DNA from: Paracoccaceae bacterium
GTDB taxonomy: Bacteria > Pseudomonadota > Alphaproteobacteria > Rhodobacterales > Rhodobacteraceae
DNA: 64,000 bases
Assembly (NCBI GenBank): GCA_014872815.1
Contig: WKFK01000011.1
Span: 62,001-126,000 of the forward strand
Direction: 5' to 3'
The notes below the pieces were generated by a model that saw only the letters and a program-made list of their open reading frames with translations, ran no database searches and had not been told where the DNA came from. The number at the start of each line of letters is the position of its first letter. Position 1 is the stretch's first letter. The position numbers and the translations under genes are program-made. Below, piece after piece: positions 35,552 to 45,278 of this stretch.

Positions 35552-37750
35552 ATGACCGACGATACTTTGATCGACCCGCAGGATTCCCTGGAACGGCAAA
35601 ACCAAAAGCTACTCAAAATCGTCAAAACTCTGATGCGCCGCGCGGAGGCCAGCCCCGACACGACTGGCGTTGCTTACGCCCAATTTGAGCGTGCCGTGAA
35701 GCTCGAAGAAGACGTGCAAACCCGCACGCGTGAGCTGGAACATGCGCTGGATTTGCTCAACACTTCCAATGCGTCACTTGCGCAAGCCAATGCCGAGGCC
35801 GAAGCCGCCCGCGCCAACCTCGCAAACGCCATTGAAACGGTCCAGGAAGGCTTTGCGCTGTTTGACGCCAACGAAAAACTGGTGCTCTGCAACGCGCGAT
35901 TTGGCAAACACATGCGTGACATCTACCCACTCTTCAAACCGGGATTGCCATTTGCGAACTATGTCGAAATCGTCTCCAGAAGCGCATATTTGGCCTTACC
36001 CGACGGCATGAGCGCCGCACAGTGGGCTGAAAAACGCATGCTCCGTCACCGCGAACAGCACGTTGTATTTAATGCTCGCCTCATTGGGGACAAGTGGATT
36101 CAAGTTTCCGAACATCGGACCCGCGATGGCGGCACGGTGGTGCTACAAACTGATGTCACCGACATGATGCTGATCGAGCGTCAGGAACGCGAAAGGCTGC
36201 TCGACGATCAGGCCCGCTTGATCAAGGCAACTCTTGAACATTTGGATCAAGGCGTTGGCATCTTTGACCGTGACGCCCGCCTTGTCGGTTGGAACCGGCG
36301 CATGGGAGAGCTGCTGTCTATTCCACTTCGCCGCTTCCATCTCGGCCTGCCGTTCCGGACAATCTTTGACCAACTCTCTCGTAAACTGGCCTTTTTGAAC
36401 GCCGAGGATGCAGACACGCTTGCAAATTGGGCTGCTCATGAAGGGCGACGTGCCCCCCTTTCGTTTGAGGTCGACCTTGGGGCCGACCGCATCCTCGCCG
36501 TGTTTGCCCAGCACATGCCAGACGGTGGCTTTGTGATCTCCTTCTCTGATATCACAACCGAGCGCCGCGCCTTGCGCGCCATCTCAGAGGTCAACGAAAC
36601 GCTGGAACGCCATGTTCAAGAGCGCACTCTGGAGCTTCAGGACGCCCTTGCCGAAGCTGAACGCGCGAACACCTCAAAATCGCGTTTTGTTGCCGCAGCG
36701 AGCCATGATCTCTTGCAGCCTCTCTCTGCCGCCAAACTTTACATGGCCTCCCTGGAGACGGATCTGGAAGACCCCGACCAACGCGAACGCATGAGTAAGG
36801 CCGCGGCAGCCTTGCAAAGCGCCGAACATATCATCGGCACGCTCCTCGATATCTCCCGCCTCGACAGCGGCCAAGCAGCTGTCCACCTGTCTCCGATCCC
36901 GCTTGGAGCCCTATTGGGACAACTACACGACGAGTTTGTGCCTATTGCCAAAGACAAAAATCTTCGGTTTGATCTACGCACCACAGACGTGACCGTTCAT
37001 TCAGACGCCACCTTTTTGCGGCGCATTCTCCAAAATTTGATCGCCAATGCGCTGCGCTACACCGAGCAAGGCCGCGTATTGGTCGCCGCTCGTCACCGCG
37101 CAGGCGCCATCGTTGTGGAGGTCTGGGACACCGGTCTAGGCATCCCCCCGGAACAGCAGGCCAAAGTCTTTGACGAGTTCCACCGCGTAAATGCTTCGGT
37201 CAGCCCTGCAGAAGGCTTGGGACTTGGGTTAGCGATCGTAGAGAAGGCCTGTCATCTGCTCGGGCATCCGATGAAAATGCAATCTGAACCTGGACGGGGA
37301 ACACGGTTTTGCATCACGCTCCCGGTGCATACAGAAACCCCCGCGACAACAAACGCGCCACAGCTTGCTCCCGAACCAACCGCACCGTTGGCCCACCGCA
37401 TTGTATTGGTGGTCGAGAACGACACAGAGCTGCGTGATGCGATTACCCTGACTTTGGAGAACTGGGGCGCAGATGTCCTTGCCTGCGGAGGCGACACTGA
37501 GGCGCTCGAACTGCTGCGCGAAATCGATATAGCTCCCGATATTGTTCTGGCCGACTACCAACTCGACGGCACCGCAACAGGAACTGACCTGATTGCGCGC
37601 TTGCGAAAAATTTACGGCCCCCTGCCTGCCTGCGTTATCAGTGCCAACCGTAGCAACGATCTCAAACTGCAATGTGAAGCGCTCAATGCGCCCCTGTTGC
37701 ACAAACCCTTAGATCTGGAGCAACTCCGCAGCCTCCTTACCAGCTCATAA
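35552..37750 (+). CDS. Hybrid sensor histidine kinase, NahK-like
   Basis: 732 aa from the ATG at 35552. No membrane segment is seen, so it is cytosolic. An N-terminal coiled coil (about 45-95) leads to two PAS domains (about 95-215 and 225-345: ETVQEGFALFDANEKLVLCN; LEHLDQGVGIFDRDARLVGW). A second coiled coil is followed by the H-box AASHDLLQPLSAAKLYMASL, N-box NLIANALRYTEQG, G boxes WDTGLGIPPE and GLGLGLAIVEKACHLLG, and a C-terminal receiver (VVENDTELRDAI, phospho-Asp in VLADYQLDG). The layout and the adjacent FIST gene match NahK. Confidence 0.85.
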   Translation: MTDDTLIDPQDSLERQNQKLLKIVKTLMRRAEASPDTTGVAYAQFERAVKLEEDVQTRTRELEHALDLLNTSNASLAQANAEAEAARANLANAIETVQEGFALFDANEKLVLCNARFGKHMRDIYPLFKPGLPFANYVEIVSRSAYLALPDGMSAAQWAEKRMLRHREQHVVFNARLIGDKWIQVSEHRTRDGGTVVLQTDVTDMMLIERQERERLLDDQARLIKATLEHLDQGVGIFDRDARLVGWNRRMGELLSIPLRRFHLGLPFRTIFDQLSRKLAFLNAEDADTLANWAAHEGRRAPLSFEVDLGADRILAVFAQHMPDGGFVISFSDITTERRALRAISEVNETLERHVQERTLELQDALAEAERANTSKSRFVAAASHDLLQPLSAAKLYMASLETDLEDPDQRERMSKAAAALQSAEHIIGTLLDISRLDSGQAAVHLSPIPLGALLGQLHDEFVPIAKDKNLRFDLRTTDVTVHSDATFLRRILQNLIANALRYTEQGRVLVAARHRAGAIVVEVWDTGLGIPPEQQAKVFDEFHRVNASVSPAEGLGLGLAIVEKACHLLGHPMKMQSEPGRGTRFCITLPVHTETPATTNAPQLAPEPTAPLAHRIVLVVENDTELRDAITLTLENWGADVLACGGDTEALELLREIDIAPDIVLADYQLDGTATGTDLIARLRKIYGPLPACVISANRSNDLKLQCEALNAPLLHKPLDLEQLRSLLTSS

Positions 37751-37774
37751 ACCTTTCTTCTGGAGTTCAAATTC

Positions 37775-37817
37775 GCACCTCCGCGATACAGTCGCGATAC
37801 CGACGCAATACCGACGT
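37775..37817 (+). repeat. 43-bp dispersed element, copy B
   Basis: Same composition as the copy at 2801-2843: GCACCTCCGC plus three 11-bp units (GATACAGTCGC, GATACCGACGC, AATACCGACGT). It lies in the gap between the kinase stop and the DUF4202 start (37889). Confidence 0.75.
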
Positions 37818-37888
37818 TGTTTTTTGCCCCTTTTCGCAATCCATCTCAACGCCTAAAACACAGTATCAGAGCAGCCCGGAGCCACCCC

Positions 37889-38458
37889 ATGACCCGCCTT
37901 CAAACCGTCCTCGACGCCATAGACGCCGCCAATTCCAAAGACCCAAATCTTGATAGTGGAACCCCTGAGGCATTGCTCTACGGCCAGCGCATGACTGACG
38001 AGTGCAACCGGCTTTTTCCCAATGCTTCCGAGGCGTTACAGATCGCAGCCCGCGGACAGCACATTGAGCGTTGGGTTCTCAAACGTGCGGATTATCCCGA
38101 AGGCCGAGCTGGCTATTTGAAGTGGCGTCGCGACCTCGGCGTGCACCACGCCGACCGCGTATGCGAAATCATGGCCGAAGCCGGATATGATGAAGAAGCG
38201 ATGACGGCGGCGGGCGCAATGCTTCGCAAAGAAGGCATCAAACGCAACGAACAGGTTCAAGCCCTTGAAGACATTATCTGTTTTGTCTTTATAAAATGGT
38301 ACTTTGCACCCTTTGCGGCGAAACACAGCCCCGAAAAAGTCCTCGATATCGTGGTGAAAACAGCGCGCAAAATGTCAGAAGACGCACGCGCACGCGCCCT
38401 TGCGGAATTTGACCTGCCGGCAGACCTCGCCGCTGCTTTCCAAGCACCTGCTGCATGA
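37889..38458 (+). CDS. DUF4202 family protein
   Basis: 189 aa from the ATG at 37889, where family similarity begins (MTRLQTVLDAIDAANSKDPN). Helical throughout. Conserved-looking segments are AARGQHIERWVLKRADYPEGR (His in RGQHIERW), LGVHHADRVCEIM, and the end ALEDIICFVFIKWYFAPFAA. The His residues and HD-like arrangement suggest, but do not prove, a metal site. Its stop overlaps the CbiX gene by four bases, so the two are co-translated. Confidence 0.85.
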   Translation: MTRLQTVLDAIDAANSKDPNLDSGTPEALLYGQRMTDECNRLFPNASEALQIAARGQHIERWVLKRADYPEGRAGYLKWRRDLGVHHADRVCEIMAEAGYDEEAMTAAGAMLRKEGIKRNEQVQALEDIICFVFIKWYFAPFAAKHSPEKVLDIVVKTARKMSEDARARALAEFDLPADLAAAFQAPAA

Positions 38459-39156
38459 TTCACCCAACGCGCGAAGCCCTGATTGTCGCGCACGGGCAGC
38501 CCTCCGCTCCCGTGCCGCCAGAGCTCTGGCTGCAAGGCTTTGCCAAAGCGGTCAACAATCACCTACCCAACTGGACCATCTGCGCAGCAACGCTTGCAAT
38601 GCCGGGCTCTGTAGAGCGGCAAATTACTGAAATAAAACCAGGTTCTCCTGTTTTTCCTATGTTTATGGCCGACGGTTTTTTTGTTTCTCGCATGTTGCCC
38701 AAGCGCTTGGGCAAAGCGGAATTGCCTATCCTGCCGCCACTGGGATTTGATACCTCTTTGCCAGATTTGGCCGCAGACCGCGTTAAACAAACGCTTGCAG
38801 ACCACGGCTGGAACGAGACAGACAGCCACCTCCTCCTTGTCGCCCACGGCTCTGCCAAGGGCCCGAAAGCAGCCGAATCGGCTTTTGCGTTTCAGAAAGC
38901 GCTTTCAAAGCGATTTGACACCCTCGAAATTTCTGTTGGCTTCGTTGAAGAACCGCCCTTCATTGCTGATGCGGGAAAGGACCTACCGCCACAAAGCCTG
39001 TGCTTGCCCTTCTTCGCCTTGGAAGGCGATCACTGCCGGCAGGACATTCCGGAAGCTCTTGAAGAAGCAGGTTTTTCTGGCTCTACCCTGCCGCCAATAG
39101 GCACATGGAACAAGACTGCCAAGTTGGTCGCTGACGCTCTGACACGTGGCCTTTAA
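38455..39156 (+). CDS. CbiX/SirB-like chelatase-family protein
   Basis: 233 aa. Two half-domains each begin with the family motif: ALIVAHGQPSAP (8-19) and LLLVAHGSAKGPKAAESAF. In the chelatases the His of AHG binds the metal or tetrapyrrole. The first copy is followed by VFPMFMADGFFV, the second by LCLPFFALEGDHCRQDIPEA. Sirohydrochlorin cobalt or iron chelation is the family role. No other tetrapyrrole genes are nearby; the only partner is DUF4202. Substrate is thus uncertain. Confidence 0.78.
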   Translation: MIHPTREALIVAHGQPSAPVPPELWLQGFAKAVNNHLPNWTICAATLAMPGSVERQITEIKPGSPVFPMFMADGFFVSRMLPKRLGKAELPILPPLGFDTSLPDLAADRVKQTLADHGWNETDSHLLLVAHGSAKGPKAAESAFAFQKALSKRFDTLEISVGFVEEPPFIADAGKDLPPQSLCLPFFALEGDHCRQDIPEALEEAGFSGSTLPPIGTWNKTAKLVADALTRGL

Positions 39157-40151
39157 AGCGACTGCCCAGTGGTTACCACTGGTTCGAGTTTCATTACCTG
39201 CGAAGGGCTATCAGGGGCTTGCGATGCCAGAATGATTTCGGCTGCTTTCTGGCCAATCTCAAACCGATGCGCGTCTGTCGTCGCCAACGGCTTCGGCAAA
39301 CCTTTGAGCAGATTCAAGTTGTTAAAGCCTGCGATCGCCAAGTTCTCCGGCACTGAAAGCCCGTTGGAAAGGCAATACATATAGGCTCCAATCGAGAGCA
39401 CATCACTGGAGAAATAGATGCATTCAAGATCCGGCGAGCGCTGCGTTAACATCTCTGTCAATTTGTTGCCTGTCTCAATCGAGGAAACGCCTGAATAGAG
39501 TTCCTGATCAAACAGAGATAGGCCCGCTTCTTTCAGTTCCAGTTCGAACCCCTGAAGCCGCTTCTCCGCTCGGAAATCCTGCGGCATCTTGGTGCCGATG
39601 AAACCGATTTTGGTGTAGCCGGCCTTCAGTATCGTGCGCGCCATTTTCCGACCCGCCTCCAGGTGCGAAATACCCACACAGTGTTTAATCGGCTCACCGT
39701 CCACATCCATGACCTCCACCACAGGACAGTCGGCATTGGCCAGCATCTTGCGCGCAGCGTCATTGTGCTCGAGCCCCGCAATGACAACCCCGGTGGGGCG
39801 CCAGCTTAGCATCTCGCGGATAACCTCTTCTTCTTCCTGCAAATCATAGCCCGTGACGCCAATCACCGGCTTAAGTGTCGTCGCCTTGAGCGTAGAGCTG
39901 ATCCCAGACAGCACTTCAGGAAACACCGACGAATTCAGGCTCGGGACCACCACGCCAACAAGGTTCACCTTCTTGGACGCCAGCGCCCCGGCGATACGAT
40001 TCGGCACATAACCGACTTCGCGGGCGATCTGTTCAACCTTCTGGCGCGTGGCTTCAGACACGTCCTGCGCCCCCCGCATGGCGCGCGAGGCGGTCATTTC
40101 ACTCACACCTGCCAATTTGGCGATGTCCTTGAGAAGTAGCTTTTTTCCCAT
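39153..40151 (-). CDS. LacI-family regulator, likely of the Entner-Doudoroff operon
   Basis: 332 aa from the ATG at 40151 (MGKKLLLKDIAKLAGVSEMT); the longer frame would run through the promoter region. The HTH and hinge (TASRAMRGAQDVSEATRQKV, IAGALASKKVNLVGVVVPSL) are typical, followed by a periplasmic-binding-like sugar domain (TGVVIAGLEHNDAARKML; IGFIGTKMPQDFRAEKRLQG). It resembles the GntR-type branch that senses gluconate or related sugars. It is divergent from gap-zwf-edd-eda, with three palindromes in between. Its 3' end overlaps the CbiX gene by four bases. Confidence 0.88.
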   Translation of the reverse strand: MGKKLLLKDIAKLAGVSEMTASRAMRGAQDVSEATRQKVEQIAREVGYVPNRIAGALASKKVNLVGVVVPSLNSSVFPEVLSGISSTLKATTLKPVIGVTGYDLQEEEEVIREMLSWRPTGVVIAGLEHNDAARKMLANADCPVVEVMDVDGEPIKHCVGISHLEAGRKMARTILKAGYTKIGFIGTKMPQDFRAEKRLQGFELELKEAGLSLFDQELYSGVSSIETGNKLTEMLTQRSPDLECIYFSSDVLSIGAYMYCLSNGLSVPENLAIAGFNNLNLLKGLPKPLATTDAHRFEIGQKAAEIILASQAPDSPSQVMKLEPVVTTGQSL

Positions 40152-40191
40152 GGCGGGATCGTCGGCCACAACCAAGGCCAAAGCAACCCCG

Positions 40192-40275
40192 AAAGCGCTT
40201 TTGCGGGAAGTTAATTCCTCCCCTTGATTCCTGGTGCTTTTCACCGTATCGATAGCGCTAACGGTGGCGCTACCG
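40192..40275 (+). promoter_or_regulatory. gap promoter and LacI-type operators
   Basis: A sigma70-like promoter reads TTGATT (40224-40229), 17 bases, TATCGA (40247-40252). Two near-palindromes follow: CGATAGCGCTAACG (40250-40263), overlapping the -10, and CGGTGGCGCTACCG (40262-40275). A third, AAAGCGCTTT, is at 40192-40201, nearer the regulator gene; about 60 bases between centres would allow looping. All share the AGCGCT or GGCGCT core typical of LacI-family sites. Confidence 0.75.
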
Positions 40276-40306
40276 AAAGTGCCACTCTGTATGTTTGGAG
40301 ACACAC

Positions 40307-41314
40307 ATGAGCATCAAAATTGCCATCAATGGTTTTGGCCGCATCGGACGCGGAGTTCTGCGCGCCCTCATCGAAAGCGGCACAAACGACATCCAAGTCG
40401 TCGCAATCAATGACCTTTCCCCGAATGATCACCTTGTACACCTACTAAAATATGACAGCGTGCATGGTCGGCTAAACGCCGAAGTGAGCCTGACAGGCGA
40501 CGTAATGAAAGTCGCCGGTCAAGAGATACGTCTGACCGCCATCCGTGACCCACAAGAACTGCCCTGGTCCGATGTTGACGTCGCCTATGAGTGCACAGGC
40601 ATCTTTACTGCCAAAGACAAAGCAGAACTGCTGCTTAAGTCTGGCGCCAAGCGTGTGCTGGTATCTGCGCCCGGCGCAAACTCTGATAAGACGATTGTTT
40701 TTGGCGTAAACGACGACACACTGACCGCAGATGACATCATCGTATCCAACGCCTCTTGCACAACCAACTGCCTCGCCCCCGTGGCCAAGGTTCTGGATGA
40801 CACGTTCGGCATCAAAACCGGCTACATGACCACGATACACGCCTACACCGGCGACCAGCCGACTCACGATACCAATCACAAAGATCTCTATCGCGCCCGT
40901 GCTGCCGCCCTGTCGATGATCCCAACCTCCACTGGCGCCGCGCGTGCAATTTCGCTGGTTCTTCCACACCTCAAAGGCAAGCTGGAAGGATCTGCGATCC
41001 GCGTACCAACAGCGAATGTGTCCATGGTGGATTTGGTGATCAACACCAACAAACCAGCGACTGTTGAAGCCATCAACTACGCAGTGAAAGCTGCCGCAGA
41101 AGGTCCGCTTAAAGGTGTGCTTGGATATGAGGAAGCGCCTCTAGTATCTGCAGACTTCAACCACGACCCACATTCCTCTGTGTTTGCACCGGCGCAAACC
41201 AGCGTGACGGAAGATGGTCTTGTGCGTGTGGTAAGCTGGTATGACAACGAGTGGGGCTTCTCCAATCGTATGCTCGACACCGGCCGCCGCATGGGCGCTC
41301 TTCTGAAAGGCTAA
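40307..41314 (+). CDS. gap: Glyceraldehyde-3-phosphate dehydrogenase
   Basis: 335 aa from the ATG at 40307 with TTGGAG upstream. NAD-binding INGFGRIGRGVLRAL is at the start, catalytic Cys in SNASCTTNCLAP, and His in TTIHAYTGDQ. The end has SWYDNEWGFSNRM. Leading an Entner-Doudoroff operon, it would take the glyceraldehyde 3-phosphate that Eda releases. The cofactor (NAD or NADP) is not decided by what I can see; Asp40 in INDLS favours NAD. Confidence 0.95.
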   Translation: MSIKIAINGFGRIGRGVLRALIESGTNDIQVVAINDLSPNDHLVHLLKYDSVHGRLNAEVSLTGDVMKVAGQEIRLTAIRDPQELPWSDVDVAYECTGIFTAKDKAELLLKSGAKRVLVSAPGANSDKTIVFGVNDDTLTADDIIVSNASCTTNCLAPVAKVLDDTFGIKTGYMTTIHAYTGDQPTHDTNHKDLYRARAAALSMIPTSTGAARAISLVLPHLKGKLEGSAIRVPTANVSMVDLVINTNKPATVEAINYAVKAAAEGPLKGVLGYEEAPLVSADFNHDPHSSVFAPAQTSVTEDGLVRVVSWYDNEWGFSNRMLDTGRRMGALLKG

Positions 41315-41320
41315 ACTGTT

Positions 41321-42775
41321 ATGGTTGCACGCGTAATTCCGGTCGAACCTTTTGACCTCGTGATCTTTGGCGCAACGGGTGATTTGGCCCGGCGCAAAAT
41401 TCTCCCGGGTCTGTTTCATCGGTTTCGTGCAGGCCAAATGCCAGCTGAGGCCAAAATCATCGGCTCGGCGCGCTCCGATATGGACAGCGCCGAGTTCCGC
41501 GACCTAACAAAAGCGGCGCTAACCGAATTTATCGACGAAGCCATGCGCCCTGCGGACCTCGTCGATGATTTTCTCAATCATTTGAGCTACGTCCACATCG
41601 ACGCCATCGGCGAAACCGGCTGGAGTGACCTCAAGAAAACGCTACGTTCGGAGACAATCCGCACCTTTTACTTATCTGTTTCGCCCTCACTTTTTGGCGC
41701 TATTGCCGAGCGGCTGAGTCTGAATGGTATCGCCACCCCAGACAGCCGAATTGTGGTGGAAAAGCCTTTTGGACATGACCTTCAGAGCGCCCAAGCCCTA
41801 AACCAGGATCTGTTGAAGCACTTTGACGAACAGCAAATCTACCGCATCGACCACTATCTCGGCAAAGAAACAGTTCAGAACCTAATGGCGCTGCGTTTTG
41901 CCAACTCGCTGTTTGAACCTCTGTGGAATTCCACCCACATTGATCACGTCCAAATTACAGTCGCCGAGAGCATTGGTGTGGCTGGACGAGGTGGATATTA
42001 TGACCAATCCGGCGCGATGCGTGACATGGTGCAGAACCACCTGATGCAGCTCCTGTGTCTTATCGCCATGGAACCGCCCAGCAAATTCACACCAAATTCG
42101 GTGCGAGACGAAAAAGTCAAAGTCATTGAAGCTCTAGAACCTGTTGCCCTGAAAGACATTGTGCGCGGCCAGTACCGGTCGGGAAGAGAAAATCAGAGCT
42201 ATTTTGACGATGTCGACAATGCCGACAGCCGCACCGAGAGCTATATCGCGATGAAGCTGGCCGTTGGCAACTGGAGGTGGGCGGGCACACCGTTTTATTT
42301 GCGGACAGGGAAACAGCTCCGGGACCGTGCTTCTGAAATTGCCGTCGTGTTCAAAGACCCACCACACAACATCTTCCCGAATAAAATGGAAGGCCGCAAG
42401 GGCAACGCCCTGATCATTCGCTTACAACCGGATGAAGGAATCACCTTACGCACAACCATCAAAGAACCGGGTCCGGGTGGTATGCGCCTGACCGAAGTAG
42501 CCATGGACATGTCGTTTGCCGACGCTCTTGGCGAAAACCTGATGTCGCAGGACGCTTATGAGCGCCTAATCATGGATGTGATCCGTGGCGATCAGACGCT
42601 CTTTATGCGTGGTGACGAAGTCGAAGCCGCTTGGGCTTGGGCGGATCCTCTAATCGCAGCTTGGGAAGAAGCCAACCAGCGGCCTGTTCCTTACGATCCT
42701 GGCAGTTCCGGCCCCGAAGAAGCACTCATGCTGATGCATCAAGGTGGCCGACGCTGGCGCCCCATTGGCGACTAA
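41321..42775 (+). CDS. zwf: Glucose-6-phosphate 1-dehydrogenase
   Basis: 484 aa. It oxidises glucose 6-phosphate to 6-phosphogluconolactone, making NADPH. Seen are FGATGDLARRKILPGLF (nucleotide), VEKPFGHDL, the active-site RIDHYLGKETVQNLMALRFA, and YYDQSGAMRDMVQNHLMQLL. It begins six bases after gap stops. The usual 6-phosphogluconolactonase gene does not follow; edd does. Confidence 0.96.
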   Translation: MVARVIPVEPFDLVIFGATGDLARRKILPGLFHRFRAGQMPAEAKIIGSARSDMDSAEFRDLTKAALTEFIDEAMRPADLVDDFLNHLSYVHIDAIGETGWSDLKKTLRSETIRTFYLSVSPSLFGAIAERLSLNGIATPDSRIVVEKPFGHDLQSAQALNQDLLKHFDEQQIYRIDHYLGKETVQNLMALRFANSLFEPLWNSTHIDHVQITVAESIGVAGRGGYYDQSGAMRDMVQNHLMQLLCLIAMEPPSKFTPNSVRDEKVKVIEALEPVALKDIVRGQYRSGRENQSYFDDVDNADSRTESYIAMKLAVGNWRWAGTPFYLRTGKQLRDRASEIAVVFKDPPHNIFPNKMEGRKGNALIIRLQPDEGITLRTTIKEPGPGGMRLTEVAMDMSFADALGENLMSQDAYERLIMDVIRGDQTLFMRGDEVEAAWAWADPLIAAWEEANQRPVPYDPGSSGPEEALMLMHQGGRRWRPIGD

Positions 42776-42814
42776 GCCCACCAACACACGCTCAAAATAG
42801 GAAGGATGGTTATC

Positions 42815-44623
42815 ATGCCACTCCACCCAACCGTCAAAAAAGTAACAGAGCGTATTATTGCGCGCTCCAAGCCGCATCGCGACGGCTACCTCCAACGTAT
42901 GGCCGATGCCGCCAGCCAGGGCCCAGCCCGCGCGCATCTCAGTTGTTCGGGGCAGGCACATGCCTATGCTGGGGCAGGTGAAGACCAAGAGGCTCTGGCA
43001 ACAAAAACTGCTGGAAACCTCGGCATCGTGACCGCCTACAACGACATGCTGTCGGCACATCAACCGTTTGAACGCTACCCAGCCCTTTTGCGCGACGCGG
43101 CCCGCGCCGCAGGCGGCACGGCACAAGTTGCAGGCGGTGTTCCGGCAATGTGTGATGGCGTGACCCAAGGTGAAGCGGGCATGGAGCTGTCATTGTTTTC
43201 CCGCGATGTGATTGCTCTGGCCGCGGGCGTAGCTCTCAGCCACAACACCTTTGACGCCTCTGTGTATCTCGGCGTGTGCGACAAAATCGTGCCAGGGTTG
43301 GTGATCGCTGCGCAAAGCTTCGGCCACTTACCAGCCGTTTTCCTGCCAGCTGGTCCAATGGCCACGGGCATCTCCAACGACGAAAAGGCTAAAGTCCGTC
43401 AACGCTTTGCCGCAGGGAAAGCGAATCGCGCCGAACTTATGGCTTCGGAGATGGCAGCCTATCACGGCCCAGGCACCTGCACCTTCTACGGCACGGCCAA
43501 CACCAATCAGATGCTGATGGAGTTCATGGGCCTGCACCTGCCGGGGTCAAGCTTTGTGTCGCCCAACACCGATCTGCGTGACGCGCTAACCGAAGAAGGT
43601 GCCCGCCGCGCGCTCTCGCTCTCGGCGCTTGGTAACAACTACACGCCGACTTGCGATATTCTTGATGAGAAGGCCTTTGTGAACGGCATCATCGGCCTCA
43701 ATGCAACCGGTGGCTCGACCAACCTGCTGATCCACTTGATCGCTATGGCGCGCGCAGGCGGCATTGTTCTGACATGGGAAGACTTCGCTGAACTGTCTGA
43801 TGTGACACCGCTTCTGGCCCGCGTCTATCCAAACGGTCTGGCAGATGTGAACCACTTCCATGCCGCTGGTGGCCTCGGCTATATGATTGGCGAACTGCTG
43901 TCCGCTGACCTGCTGCACCCCGACACCAAAACCGTCGCGGGCGAAGGTCTGGACAACTACACCCAAGAGCCAAAACTGATCGACGGCGCGCTCACATGGC
44001 AGCCGGGCACCAAAACCTCGCTCAACGACAAGATCGTGCGCCCCGCCACCGATCCGTTCCAGCCCACCGGCGGCCTCGCCCGCCTGACCGGCAACATCGG
44101 CACCGCGGTCATGAAAATATCCGCCGTGGCGCCTGAGCACCGTCTGGTCGAAGCGCCGGCACGCATTTTCCACGACCAAGATGAAGTCAAAGCCGCCTTC
44201 CAGGCTGGCGAGCTGACCGAAGACGTGGTGATTGTGGTGCGCTTCCAAGGCCCCAAAGCCAACGGCATGCCAGAGCTGCACAGTCTCACGCCGCTGATGT
44301 CCATCATGCAAGGCAAAGGCCTTCAAGTGGCCTTTGTCACCGATGGCCGCATGTCCGGCGCATCCGGCAAAATCCCAGCGGCGATCCACGTCTCCCCTGA
44401 AGCGCTCGACGGCGGCCCCATCGCCAAGCTGCGCGACGGTGACATGGTCCGCGTGGACGCAGAAGCGGGCACGCTCGAAGTGCTGGTGGACAATTTTGAC
44501 AGCCGCGAACTGGCCACCGCTGATCTCTCATCCTATCAACACGGCACAGGCCGTGACCTCTTTGCCGCCTTCCGCAACGCGGTCGGCCCCGCCACCACCG
44601 GCGCCTCTATTTTTGAAGGGTAA
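42815..44623 (+). CDS. edd: 6-phosphogluconate dehydratase
   Basis: 602 aa from the ATG at 42815 ([18 protein letters not shown]), nine bases after AGGAAGG; the ATG at 42806 lies on that ribosome site. It dehydrates 6-phosphogluconate to KDPG with a 4Fe-4S cluster. Cys ligands appear in [16 protein letters not shown] and [10 protein letters not shown], with [17 protein letters not shown] and [15 protein letters not shown]. IlvD/Edd family; length and sequence favour Edd over dihydroxy-acid dehydratase, as does the adjacent eda. Confidence 0.95.
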   Translation: MPLHPTVKKVTERIIARSKPHRDGYLQRMADAASQGPARAHLSCSGQAHAYAGAGEDQEALATKTAGNLGIVTAYNDMLSAHQPFERYPALLRDAARAAGGTAQVAGGVPAMCDGVTQGEAGMELSLFSRDVIALAAGVALSHNTFDASVYLGVCDKIVPGLVIAAQSFGHLPAVFLPAGPMATGISNDEKAKVRQRFAAGKANRAELMASEMAAYHGPGTCTFYGTANTNQMLMEFMGLHLPGSSFVSPNTDLRDALTEEGARRALSLSALGNNYTPTCDILDEKAFVNGIIGLNATGGSTNLLIHLIAMARAGGIVLTWEDFAELSDVTPLLARVYPNGLADVNHFHAAGGLGYMIGELLSADLLHPDTKTVAGEGLDNYTQEPKLIDGALTWQPGTKTSLNDKIVRPATDPFQPTGGLARLTGNIGTAVMKISAVAPEHRLVEAPARIFHDQDEVKAAFQAGELTEDVVIVVRFQGPKANGMPELHSLTPLMSIMQGKGLQVAFVTDGRMSGASGKIPAAIHVSPEALDGGPIAKLRDGDMVRVDAEAGTLEVLVDNFDSRELATADLSSYQHGTGRDLFAAFRNAVGPATTGASIFEG

Positions 44624-44629
44624 TTCTTG

Positions 44630-45277
44630 ATGTCCATCACTCCCCAAACCGCCAGCGAACAAGCCCGCGAGATTTGCAACGCGGCTCCGATTGTCCCCGT
44701 TCTGGTAGTCGAAGACGTGGCCCACGCCAAACCTCTGGCAGAGGCGCTTGTGGCCGGTGGCCTGCCCGCGCTGGAGGTGACTTTGCGCACCCCCGCCGCG
44801 CTGGATGTGATCCGCGCCATGGCCGAAGTGCCCGGCGGCATGGTGGGCGCAGGCACCCTGCTGACCCCTGCCGACGTGAAAGCCGCCAAAGAGGCAGGCG
44901 CCACATTTGGCGTCTCCCCCGGCGCAACCGACACGCTGCTCGCGGCCTGCGAAGCCGAAGGCCTGCCCCTGCTGCCCGGTGCCGCCTCTGCGTCTGAATC
45001 CATGGCGCTCTTGGAGCGTGGCTACAACATGCTGAAGTTTTTCCCGGCAGAAGCTGCTGGTGGCGCCAAATTCCTTGGCTCACTTGCAAGTCCGCTGCCA
45101 CAAATCAGCTTCTGCCCAACCGGCGGCGTGAACCCGCTGAACGCCACCGACTACCTGTCTCTGTCAAACGTCGTCTGCGCCGGTGGCAGCTGGGTCGCCC
45201 CCGGCAAGCTGGTCAAAGAAGGCGCGTGGGACCAAATCGAAGCGCTGGCCAGCGAGGCGGCCAAGCTCCCGCGCTAA
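44630..45277 (+). CDS. eda: KDPG aldolase
   Basis: 215 aa from the ATG at 44630. It splits 2-keto-3-deoxy-6-phosphogluconate to pyruvate and glyceraldehyde 3-phosphate. The Schiff-base Lys is in NMLKFFPAEAAGG, the catalytic Glu in ALEVTLRTPAA, and MVGAGTLLTPADV and FCPTGGVNPLN are class I aldolase markers. Last gene of the operon. It ends one base before the convergent MATE gene stop, with no terminator between. Confidence 0.95.
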   Translation: MSITPQTASEQAREICNAAPIVPVLVVEDVAHAKPLAEALVAGGLPALEVTLRTPAALDVIRAMAEVPGGMVGAGTLLTPADVKAAKEAGATFGVSPGATDTLLAACEAEGLPLLPGAASASESMALLERGYNMLKFFPAEAAGGAKFLGSLASPLPQISFCPTGGVNPLNATDYLSLSNVVCAGGSWVAPGKLVKEGAWDQIEALASEAAKLPR

Positions 45278-45278
45278 C

